From: Archivesica marissinica
Lineage: Eukaryota > Mollusca > Bivalvia > Venerida > Vesicomyidae
Assembly: GCA_014843695.1 (NCBI GenBank)
Contig: CM026404.1
Location: 82,949,787 to 83,013,786 of the forward strand
DNA: 64,000 nucleotides
Direction: 5' to 3'
The position numbers were made by a program, and so were the translations under genes. Shown here piece after piece: positions 44,001 to 54,000 of the stretch; the stretch's first letter is position 1, and each line of letters starts with the position of its first letter. Below the pieces are notes generated by a model. The model did not search any database. It was not told the origin of the DNA and saw only the letters and a list, made by a program, of their open reading frames with translations.

Positions 44001-45220
44001 CTGTTTCAGTATCTGTTTCAGTATATGTTGAAATATCTGTTGGAGTATCTGTTGAAGTATCTGTTGGAGTTTCTGTTGAAGTATCTGTTGGAGTATCTGT
44101 TGGAGTATCTGTTGAAGTATCTGTTGAAATATCTGTTGGAGTATCTGTTGAAGTATCTGTTGGAGTATCTGTTGGAGTATCTGTTAAAGTATCTGTTGGA
44201 GTATCTGTTGGAGTATCTGTTGAAGTATCTGTTGGAGTATCTGTTGGAGTATCTGTTGAAGTATCTGTTGAAGTATCTGTTGGAGTATCTGTTGGAGTAT
44301 CTGTTGAAGTATCTGTTGAAATATCTGTTGGAGTATCTGTTGAAGTATCTGTTGAAGTATCTATTGAAATATCTACACAAATGTGCTATAAACTGAAACA
44401 GTTTCTTCTTATTCCGGCTTACTATCCCGGAACCTAAATCCTTCCTTGGCTGTCCGATTAGCGCAGTGGTTAGTGCGCTCTCGTTTCTCACCAATGCAAC
44501 CCGGGTTCGATCCTCGGAATGGTAAGTATGTGAGATGGTACGGTGGTCGCCAGATCGAACAGGTTGGCTTTCTCCGGTTACTCCAGTTTCCTCCCACACA
44601 AATGACCACAGTTATGCTTTCATCCGCGCCAACGAGAATGATTAATATAAGTTGTTAAAACTTGCTTCGCAATCATTGTAAAATAAATAAAATTTAAACT
44701 TCCTCGGTGAGCTGGCAATGTTCCAAAACGACCTTCTTGAGGTGTATATAAGCAGAGTTTATTCATTGATTATGAATGGAGATACAGTAGCATATAAACC
44801 TATATGATGGAAACAGTTACATTATCCTTGAAGTGTATATAAGCAGAGTTTATTCATTGATTATGAATGGAGATACAGTAGCATATAAACCTATATGATG
44901 GAAACAGTTACATTATCCTTGAGGTTTATATAAGCTGAGTTTATTCATTGATTATGAATGGAGATACAGTAGCATATAAACCTATGTCTATATGAGGGGA
45001 AACAGTTACATCTGTAAGCAGCCTTCAGTTCATTTTCCCTAAAGCTTGTACATATGTTACACAGGCAGAAGATTTTATACGGCAGTCAATAAATTATCAA
45101 GATGAGTCTGGGAAAATAAACCTTTCTGATACCGGAGCAGCTTGGAGCAATCTGGGGACATTGTGTATAAAGAAGAAGGAGTTTGAAAAGGCACTGGAAT
45201 ACACGGAAAATGCCATTAAG
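31838..45220 (+). CDS. Tetratricopeptide-repeat (TPR) protein, partial (6 internal exons)
   Basis: Six plus-strand exons, 31838-32000, 40879-40974, 41981-42138, 43112-43198, 43292-43409 and 45065-45220, encode about 260 residues in one frame. The sequence is mostly predicted helix: NTPYQLVLFWRLTKLKEDEI in exon 1, KLKYKLACIYSTFYHTAEKG in exon 3, LGHLSHGIGVAYLTLGENDK then AEDFIRQSINYQDESGKINL across exons 5 and 6. The last exon ends in a clear TPR (AAWSNLGTLCIKKKEFEKAL then EYTENAIK: W-x-x-L-G...F-x-x-A-L...A). TPRs mediate protein-protein binding. I do not recognise the specific protein. The start is lost at the gap; the next exon after 45220 was not found before the 52-bp array. One junction (after 43198) lacks a GT donor. 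Intron 1 is almost entirely an 18-bp array, and the last exon's end seeds another array. Confidence 0.8.
32271..40840. repeat. 18-bp minisatellite, about 476 copies, filling an intron
   Basis: Left part (to about 36.6 kb) is CAGTTAGCCAGTACTAAA with TATTA and CAGATA variants. The right part grades through TAGATAGCCAGTACTAAA to TAGATGGCCAGTACTAGG. Marker variants recur at 936-1008 bp (52 and 56 units) and about 4.16 kb, so blocks were duplicated. Since 18 is a multiple of 3, frames up to 578 residues (ANCLVL repeats) appear on minus; they are not genes. Confidence 0.97.
40879..40974 (+). CDS. TPR-protein exon 2
   Basis: Acceptor TATATTTCAG, donor ATTGTG|GTGAGT. Encodes LVVFLQHIDHILNASGFSRA then SKEVLLRAINIV. 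Begins 39 bp after the 18-bp array ends. Confidence 0.85.
41209..41299. repeat. Two-copy direct repeat of about 46 bp
   Basis: TCGTTATCCTATTATATTGG GCTATAAGTAAATATGGTGT occurs twice head to tail in the intron before TPR exon 3. Confidence 0.85.
41384..41775. repeat. 32-bp tandem array, about 12 copies
   Basis: Unit GTCGGGGCAGATGTCCGCCT TTGCAACACATA with more diverged copies at both ends. Confidence 0.94.
41981..42138 (+). CDS. TPR-protein exon 3
   Basis: Acceptor TGTGTAATGCAG, donor CAAAG|GTTAGC. Encodes EDGLQRGMVANVGYREIMLN then KLKYKLACIYSTFYHTAEKG and IQLHNEVMQRIQ. Confidence 0.87.
42163..42325 (+). repeat. SINE type B, partial
   Basis: GGAGCCTCTGTGGTGCATTG head, body TTCATAGCGATGGATTCCAT and AGGAATGAGGTCTCAAGAGC; the tail is lost. 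Confidence 0.75.
42491..43032. repeat. 20-bp tandem array, 27 copies
   Basis: Unit GGCATGCATTCACAATTATG. Copies up to about 42840 end ATG; copies after it end ATC, a sharp switch. It contains the palindrome GCATGC in nearly every unit. Ends 79 bp before TPR exon 4. Confidence 0.96.
43112..43198 (+). CDS. TPR-protein exon 4, non-canonical donor
   Basis: Acceptor AATGTTCTAG. Encodes (R)LNGRGYATFLPTRVDFYRQM then SDHMDCIT. The only boundary that keeps frame with exon 5 is ACAAG|ATGTCAGT, with AT where GT is expected. A weaker alternative is GCAAAT|GTCCGA at 43170-43171. Confidence 0.7.
43292..43409 (+). CDS. TPR-protein exon 5
   Basis: Acceptor TTGTCTTGCAG, donor GATAAG|GTTATA. Encodes QLGPNEETKTYKTSDLLAEL then GHLSHGIGVAYLTLGENDK. 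Confidence 0.85.
43549..43604 (+). mobile_element. Retroelement 3' tail
   Basis: GTACATGTATTGTTTTGTGA and AGTGGAATAAATTTGTTTAAA match the tail of the insert at 11538-11650. Confidence 0.6.
43709..44374. repeat. 12-bp tandem array, about 55 copies
   Basis: Unit GTATCTGTTGGA with GAA and TCA endings. Open frames on both strands are a repeat effect. Confidence 0.96.
44448..44700 (+). repeat. SINE type A, full length
   Basis: GGCTGTCCGATTAGCGCAGT head, CCCGGGTTCGATCCTCG box B, tail TAAATAAAATTTAAACT. Confidence 0.88.
44741..45012. repeat. 91-bp tandem array, 3 copies
   Basis: Unit GGTGTATATAAGCAGAGTTT ATTCATTGATTATGAATGG and onward. Ends about 50 bp before TPR exon 6. Confidence 0.93.
45065..45220 (+). 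CDS. TPR-protein exon 6 with canonical TPR
   Basis: Acceptor TATGTTACACAG, donor ATTAAG|GTATGT. Encodes AEDFIRQSINYQDESGKINL then SDTGAAWSNLGTLCIKKKEF and EKALEYTENAIK. Its last 30 or so bases plus donor are repeated about 15 more times downstream. Confidence 0.9.
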
Positions 45221-45869
45221 GTATGTTATAGGACTGGAATACATGGAAAATGCCATTAAGGTATATTATAGGACTGGAATACACGGAAAATGCCATTAAG
45301 GTATGTTCTAGGACTGGAATACATGGAAAATGCCATTAAGGTATGTTCTAGGACTGGAATACATGGAAAATGCCATTAAGGTATATTATAGGACTGGAAT
45401 ACATGGAAAATGCCATTAAGGTATGTTCTAGGACTGGAATACATGGAAAATGCCATTAAGGTATATATGTTGTATGGCTGGAATACACGGAAAATGCCAT
45501 TAAGGTATATATGTTGTATGGCTGGAATACACGGAAAATGCCATTAAGGTATATATGTTGTATGGCTGGAATACACGGAAAATGCCATTAAGGTATATAT
45601 GTTGTATGGCTGGAATACACGGAAAATGCCATTAAGGTATATATGTTGTATGGCTGGAATACACGGAAAATGCCATTAAGGTATATATGTTGTATGGCTG
45701 GAATACACGGAAAATGCCATTAAGGTATATATGTTGTATGGCTGGAATACACGGAAAATGCCATTAAGGTATATATGTTGTATGGCTGGAATACACGGAA
45801 AATGCCATTAAGGTATATATGTTGTATGGCTGGAATACACGGAAAATGCCATTAAGGTATGTTCTAAGC
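45191..45869. repeat. Tandem array of an exon end plus splice donor, about 16 copies
   Basis: Each unit holds CTGGAATACACGGAAAATGC CATTAAG followed by donor GTATGT or GTATAT. The first block (45221-45460) has 40-bp units with ACATGG. The second (45461-45860) has 44-bp units with TATGTTGTATGG. The seed is the 3' end of TPR exon 6. Confidence 0.95.
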
Positions 45870-45874
45870 CTGTG

Positions 45875-46096
45875 GGTTTTCCTCCACTGCTTGTAGTGGC
45901 ATCTGTGGGTCTTCCTCCACTGCTTGTAGCAGCACCTGTGAGTCTTCCTCCACTGCCTGTAGCAGCATCTGTGGGTCGTCCTTCACTGCTTGTAGCAGCA
46001 TCTGTGAGTCTTCCTCCACTGCTTGTAGCGGCACCTGTGAGTCTTCCTCCACTGCTTGTAGCAGCATCTGTGTGTCTTCCTCCACTGCTTATATGT
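45875..46096. repeat. 33-bp tandem array, about 6.5 copies
   Basis: Unit CTGTGAGTCTTCCTCCACTG CTTGTAGCAGCAT. The minus frame reads VEEDSQMLLQA repeats, judged non-coding. Confidence 0.93.
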
Positions 46097-46138
46097 GTTT
46101 ATAATTTCAACATTTATTAAGAAAATTCTTAGATGATA

Positions 46139-47460
46139 GTGCAACATGTTTGAAAGAGGAGCACATAAAGCATAATGAGCCTCCGAAACTGTCTGCTGCG
46201 TGATGACGTAATTCGTCGGACAGGGGTCTAATGGAGTTTTCACACAGACGTCAATACCGAGTATGGGCACCATTTGCGTCTCTCACTGCAATGCACCACC
46301 GTCGCATCGAACGGAAGAGTGTCTGAATCTCTTGCTGGTCAATATTTGTCCACTCCTGACGCAAAACATCCCTCAGTTGGTTTAACGTTACCGGCTGACG
46401 TCGTCTGACGCAGCAGTCTAACGTATCCCACAAATATTCTATGGGTGACAAGTCTGGTGACAAAGCAGGCCACGGCAGGGTTTCAATATTGTTCTGCTCC
46501 AATAATGTGGTGGAAATCCGAGCAGTATGACACCTGGCGTTGTCCTGTTGGAACAGTATGACGTTTCTGTTGGCGTTAAAGAACGGCACAACAACTAGCG
46601 CAAGGATCTCATCACAGTACCGCTGGGCGTTTAGGTTCCCGTCCACCACTAACAGTTCAGTGCGACTGCCGAAGGTGATACCGCCCCACGCCATAACGCT
46701 TCCGCCCCCGAACAGATCGACCTGACGTACACATGTGTCGGCGTAACGTTCACCGCGTTTGCGATATACCCGCTCTCTGCCATCCGCTCGACTCAAACAG
46801 AACCGCGATTCATCGCTAAACATCACCGAATTCCACTGTAACCGAGTCCAACGAGCACGTTCCGTCGTCCATTCCCGCCGTACGTCACGGTGACGTCGTG
46901 TCAGGATGGGTCCAACGTATGGCCGATAGGCACGAATGCCACGTTCACCGAGCCGGTTCCTGACTGTTTGTGCACTGATGCGATTGTTGGTCATCCCAGG
47001 AGTAACTGCAGCTGTGTGCGTAGCAGGTAGGAACCGGTCACGTAAATGTGACGTCCGAATGTGACGGTCCTGTTCACGCGTCGTCACACGTGGTCGACCA
47101 GATCTTGGACGGTCATCCACCGATTCATGTGTTCGATAACGTCGAGGTAGACGTGTTATCGTGATCCGCGTAACCCCGAGTCGATTTGCGACGTCACGCT
47201 GACGTAAACCGCCGTCAATCATGCCAATGGCACGCATTCTCTGATTGCGGTTTAGCCTAGGCATTTTGTTAGAGGTAACAATGGGTATGTAAGGTGTTTT
47301 TCCTCGATGATAATGCAATACCAGTACAATAAACCGGTTTTCCGATTTGTACATGTGTAGGAAGTTGTCTTTGTTGAGGAGCACGTGCAAATCGGAAATT
47401 CGGCGTTCCAGGATTATCGGGTGTTTATTTACCTGTTTTTATGGTTGGCTGACGTTGCAA
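46139..47460 (-). mobile_element. Tc1/mariner-type transposon (borders tentative)
   Basis: 1322 bp between TA dinucleotides at 46137-46138 and 47461-47462, the usual Tc1 size. Ends GTGCAACATG and (inverse of right end) TTGCAACGTC match at 7 of 10 positions, so inverted repeats are short or worn. Contains one intact transposase ORF. Confidence 0.6.
46251..47264 (-). CDS. Tc1-type DD34E transposase, intact
   Basis: 337 residues from the ATG at 47264 (MPRLNRNQRMRAIGMIDGGL), a normal length for Tc1 transposases. An N-terminal paired-like helix-turn-helix (RQRDVANRLGVTRITITRL) is followed by the GRPR linker at 56-59 and a second DNA-binding segment. The catalytic triad is D151 (MFSDESRF), D241 (FQQDNARCHTA) and E276 (SPDLSPIEYLWD), with 34 residues between the last two. 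The glycine-rich box is MAWGGITFG near 191. A longer in-frame extension to 47390 exists but lies upstream of the conserved start. No stop or frameshift is present, and the coding region is rich in CpG compared with the AT-rich flanks, which suggests a young copy. Catalyses cut-and-paste at TA sites. It stands opposite to the TPR gene, probably in an intron or downstream of it. Confidence 0.93.
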   Translation of the reverse strand: MPRLNRNQRMRAIGMIDGGLRQRDVANRLGVTRITITRLPRRYRTHESVDDRPRSGRPRVTTREQDRHIRTSHLRDRFLPATHTAAVTPGMTNNRISAQTVRNRLGERGIRAYRPYVGPILTRRHRDVRREWTTERARWTRLQWNSVMFSDESRFCLSRADGRERVYRKRGERYADTCVRQVDLFGGGSVMAWGGITFGSRTELLVVDGNLNAQRYCDEILALVVVPFFNANRNVILFQQDNARCHTARISTTLLEQNNIETLPWPALSPDLSPIEYLWDTLDCCVRRRQPVTLNQLRDVLRQEWTNIDQQEIQTLFRSMRRWCIAVRDANGAHTRY

Positions 47461-47462
47461 TA

Positions 47463-48050
47463 AGATACCCGGTACTGATACGTAATAATATATTAAACCT
47501 TTCTATGGTTTTATCCGTTTTACGTCATTTTTAGTTTGGTATCGTTTCTTTTTTGACTCGGTATATATAAATAGGTTTCACTTCTTTTCAATTGTTAATT
47601 ATAATCTTTTTTTGCCTAAAATATAATTATGTTACCATAGTAACGTTATATTATTGTCAGTTTTATATCATACACATTGTATTTCACTTAGAATGAAACA
47701 ATCGAATGCTACCAGTTTATTTTAACTATTATTAATAATCTTCGTTTGTATACATTATATTTAAGAGCCATATCTGTTACTGTAACCGAATGTGTCAAGG
47801 ATGCAAAGGTCCTCTAACCCTAACCCTAGGTATTGACTGTCTATACTATATGAATTGGACAACATTAAAATGGGGTTAAATGTAGCACGTGGAGCACTGA
47901 GTTAGGATAACAATTACATTAACCTCTGAAATTAATAATACATCACACCTGTTCTCCCAATTTAATTACAGATTATAATTACTAGTCGCCTGATTCTTGT
48001 TGTTCCAAGTAGAACATATTTATCCAACACATAGCCATAATTATTTACCA
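47463..48050. other. AT-rich stretch, no gene seen
   Basis: No exon recognised. A short CTAACCCTAACCCTAGG lies near 47815, too short to be telomeric. Confidence 0.4.
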
Positions 48051-51000
48051 GTAAACAACATACAACACCATTATCACTTCCCATATATACCCGGTGTTCC
48101 ACGTAAACAGCATACAACACCATTATCACTTCCCATATATACCCGGTGTTCCACGTAAACAGCATACAACACCATTATCACTTCCCATATATAATCGATG
48201 TTCCACGTAAACAGCATACAACACCATTATCACTTCCCATATATATATATATACCCGGTGTTCCACGTAAACAACATACAACACCGTTATCACTTCCCAT
48301 ATATATATATACCCTGTGTTCCACGTAAACAGCATACAACACCATTATCACTTCCCATATATAAACGATGTTCCACGTAAACAGCATACAACACCGTTAT
48401 CACTTCTCATATATAATCGATGTTCCACGTAAACAGCATACAACACCGTTATCACTTCCCATATATAATCGATGTTCCACGTAAACAGCATACAACACCG
48501 TTATCACTTCCCATATATAATCGATGTTCCACGTAAACAACATACAACACCGTTATCACTTCCCATATATAATCGATGTTCCACGTAAATAGCATACAAC
48601 ACCATTATCACTTCCCATATATACCCGGTGTTCCATGTAAACAGCATACAACACCGTTATCACTTCCCATATATACCCGGTGGTCCACGTAAACAGCATA
48701 CAACACCGTTATCACTTCCCATATATACCCGGTGTTCCACGTAAACAGCATACAACACCGTTATCACTTCCCATATATACCCGGTGTTCCACGTAAACAG
48801 CATACAACACCGTTATCACTTCCCATATATACCTGGTGTTCCACGTAAACAACATACAACACCATTATCACTTCCCATATATACCTGGTGTTCCACGTAA
48901 ACAGCATACAACACCATTATCACTTCCCATAATATATATATACCCGGTGTTCCACGTAAACAGCATAAAACACCGTTATCACTTCCCATATATACCCGGT
49001 GTTCCACGTAAACAGCATACAACACCATTATCACTTCCCATATATAACTGATGTTCCACATAAACAACATACAACACCGTTATCACTTCCCATATATATA
49101 TATACCCGGTGTTCCACGTAAACAGCATACAACACTGTTATCACTTCCCATATATATATATATATCCCGGTGTTCCACGTAAACAGCATACAACACCGTT
49201 ATCACTTCCCATATATATATATAATATACCCGGTGTTCCACGTAAACAGCATACAACACCGTTATCACTTCCCATATATAATCGATGTTACACGTAAACA
49301 ACATACAACACTGTTATCACTTCCCATATATAACCGATGTTCCACGTAAACAGCATACAACACCGTTATCACTTCCCAATATATATATATATATATACCC
49401 GGTGTTACACGTAAACAACATACAACACCGTTATCACTTCCCATATATATATATATATATATATATACCCGGTGTTCCACGTAAACAACATACAACACCG
49501 TTATCACTTCCCATATATACCCGGTGTTCCACGAAAACAACATACAACACCGTTATCACTTCCCATATATACCCGGTGTTCCACGTAAACAACATACAAC
49601 ACCATTATCACTTCCCATATATAACTGATGTTCCACGTAAACAGCATACAACACCATTATCACTTCCCATATATAATCGATGTTACACGTAAACAACATA
49701 CAACACTGTTATCACTTCCCATATATAACCGATGTTCCACGTAAACAACATACAACACCATTATCACTTCCCATATATAATCGATGTTACACGTAAACAA
49801 CATACAACACTGTTATCACTTCCCATATATAACCGATGTTCCACGTAAACAGCATACAACACCTTTATCACTTCCCATATATACCCGGTGTTCCACGTAA
49901 ACAGCATACAACACCGTTATCACTTCCCATATATACCCGGTGTTCCACGTAAACAGCATACAACACCGTTATCACTTCCCATATATACCTGGTGTTCCAC
50001 GTAAACAACATACAACACCATTATCACTTCCCATATATACCCGGTGTTCCACGTAAACAACATACAACACCATTATCACTTCCCATATATATATATATAT
50101 ACCCGGTGTTCCACGTAAGCAACATACAACACCGTTATCACTTCCCATATATATATATATATACCCGGTGTTCCACGTAAACAGCATACAACACCGTTAT
50201 CACTTCCCATATATACCCGGTGTTCCACGAAAACAACATACAACACCGTTATCACTTCCCATATATACCCGGTGTTCCACGTAAACAGCATACAACACCA
50301 TTATCACTTCCCATATATATAAAACCCCCACAACACAACAACACCACACCCCATATATACCCGGTGTTCCACGTAAACAGCATACAACACCGTTATCACT
50401 TCCCATATATATATATATATACCCGGTGTTCCATGTAAACAGCATACAACACTGTTATCACTTCCCATATATACCCGGTGTTCCACGTAAACAGCATACA
50501 ACACCGTTATCACTTCCCATATATATATATATACCCGGTGTTCCACGTAAACAGCAAACAACACCGTTATCACTTCCCATATATACCCGGTGTTCCACGT
50601 AAACAGCATACAACACCATTATCACTTCCCATATATAACTGATGTTCCACGTAAACAACATACAACACCGTTATCACTTCCCATATATACCCGGTCCACA
50701 TAAACAGCATACAACACCATTATCACTTCCCATATATAATCGATGTTCCACGTAAACAGCATACAACACCATTATCACTTCCCATATATACCTGGTGTTC
50801 CACGTAAACAACATACAACACCGTTATCACTTCCCATATATAATCGATGTTCCACGTAAACAGCATACAACACCATTATCACTTTCCATATATATATATA
50901 TATACCCGGTGATCCACGTAAACAACATACAACACCATTATCACTTCCCATATATACCCGGTGTTCCACGTAAACAGCATACAACACCGTTATCACTTCC

Positions 51001-54000
51001 CATATATACCCGGTGTTCCACGTAAACAGCATACAACACCATTATCACTTCCCATATATACCTGGTGTTCCACGTAAACAACATACAACACCATTATCAC
51101 TTCCCATATATACCCGGTGTTCCACGTAAACAGCATACAACACCATTATCACTTCCCATATATACCCGGTGTTCCACGTAAACAACATACAACACCATTA
51201 TCACTTCCCATATATATATATATATACCCGGTGTTCCACGTAAGCAACATACAACACCGTTATCACTTCCCATATATATATATATATATACCCGGTGTTC
51301 CACGTAAACAGCATACAACACCGTTATCACTTCCCATATATACCCGGTGTTCCACGTAAACAACATACAACACCGTTATCACTTCCCATATATACCCGGT
51401 GTTCCACGAAAACAACATACAACACCGTTATCACTTCCCATATATACCCGGTGTTCCACGTAAACAGCATACAACACCATTATCACTTCCCATATATATA
51501 TATATATACCCGGTGTTCCACGTAAACAGCATACAACACCGTTATCACTTCCCATATATACCCGGTGTTCCACGTAAACAACATACAACACCGTTATCAC
51601 TTCCCATAAACCCACAAACACAACAACACACACCCAAAAAAAAAAAAATTACCCGGTGATCCACGTAAACAACATACAACACCGTTATCACTTCCCATAT
51701 ATATATATATACCCGGTGTTCCACGTAAACAGCATACAACACCATTATCACTTCCCATATATACCCGGTGTTCCACGTAAACAACATACAACACCGTTAT
51801 CACTTCCCATATATACCCGGCTTCCACGTAAACAGCATACAACACCATTATCACTTCCCATATATAACTGATGTTCCACGTAAACAACATACAACACCGT
51901 TATCACTTCTCATATATAATCGATGTTCCACGTAAACAGCATACAACACCGTTATCACTTCCCATATATAATCGATGTTCCACGTAAATAGCATACAACA
52001 CCGTTATCACTTCCCATATATATACCCGGTGTTCCACGTAAACAGCATACAACACCGTTATCACTTCCCATATATACCCGGTGTTCCACGTAAACAACAT
52101 ACAACACCGTTATCACTTCCCATATATACCCGGTGTTCCACGTAAACAACATACAACACCGTTATCACTTCCCATATATACCCGGTGTTCCACGTAAACA
52201 ACATACAACACCGTTATCACTTCCCATATATACCCGGTGTTCCACGTAAACAACATACAACACCATTATCACTTCCCATATATACCCGGTGTTCCACGTA
52301 AACAGCATACAACACCATTATCACTTCCCATATATATATATATACCCGGTGTTCCACGTAAACAGCATACAACACCGTTATCACTTCCCATATATACCCG
52401 GTGTTCCACGTAAACAGCATACAACACCGTTATCACTTCCCATATATATATATATACCCGGTGTTCCACGTAAACAGCATACAACACCGTTATCACTTCC
52501 CATATATACCCGGTGTTCCACGTAAACAGCATACAACACCGTTATCACTTCCCATATATATATATATACCCGGTGTTCCACGTAAACAGCATACAACACC
52601 GTTATCACTTCCCATATATACCCGGTGTTCCACGTAAACAGCATACAACACCATTATCACTTCCCATATATAACTGATGTTCCACATAAACAACATACAA
52701 CACTGTTATCACTTCCCATATATATATATACCCGGTGTTCCACGTAAACAGCATACAACACCGTTATCACTTCCCATATATATATATATATATATATATA
52801 ATATACACACCGGTGTTCCACGTAAACAGCATACAACACCGTTATCACTTCCCATATATATATATATATATACCCGGTGTTCCACGTAAACAGCATACAA
52901 CACCGTTATCACTTCCCATATAATATACCCGGTGTTCCACGTAAACACATACAACACCGTTATCACTTCCCATATATATATATATATATATATACCCGGT
53001 GTTCCACGTAAACAGCATACAACACCGTTATCACTTCCCATATATAATCGATGTTACACGTAAACAACATACAACACTGTTATCACTTCCCATATATAAC
53101 CGATGTTCCACGTAAACAGCATACAACACCGTTATCACTTCCCATATATATATATATATACCCGGTGTTACACGTAAACAACATACAACACCGTTATCAC
53201 TTCCCATATATACCCGGTGTTCCACGTAAACAACATACAACACCGTTATCACTTCCCATATATACCCGGTGTTCCACGTAAACAGCATACAACACCGTTA
53301 TCACTTCCCATATATATATATATAATAATATATACCCGGTGTTCCACGTAAACAACATACAACACCATTCACTTCCCATATATATAATATACCCGGTGTT
53401 CCACGTAAACAGCATACAACACCGTTATCACTTCCCATATATACCCGGTGTTCCACGTAAACAACATACAACACCGTTATCACTTCCCATATATACCCGG
53501 TGTTCCACGTAAACAGCATACAACACCATTATCACTTCCCATATATATATATATATACCCGGTGTTCCACGTAAACAGCATACAACACCATTATCACTTC
53601 CCATATATATATATATACCCGGTGTTCCACGTAAACAGCATACAACACCATTATCACTTCCCATATATACCCGGTGTTCCACGTAAACAACATACAACAC
53701 CATTATCACTTCCCATATATATATATATATACCCGGTGTTCCACGTAAACAGCATACAACACCATTATCACTTCCCATATATACCCGGTGTTCCACGTAA
53801 ACAGCATACAACACCATTATCACTTCCCATATATAACCGATGTTCCACGTAAACAACATACAACACCGTTATCACTTCCCATATATAACCGGTGTTCCAC
53901 GTAAACAGCATACAACACCATTATCACTTCCCATATATAATCGATGTTACACGTAAACAACATACAACACTGTTATCACTTCCCATATATAACCGATGTT

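Noticed and set aside
43683..44396. YLLEYLLKYL repeat protein
   Set aside because: 12-bp satellite; no domain and flanked by SINE and retroelement debris.
45864..46085. Acidic Gln-rich repeat frame VEEDSQMLLQA
   Set aside because: Short 33-bp array with no start or splice support, although it follows TPR exon 6. Could be re-examined with RNA data.
41150..47830. Telomere-like CTAACCCTAACCC at about 41154 and 47815
   Set aside because: Only two units in each place, flanked by ordinary intron sequence.
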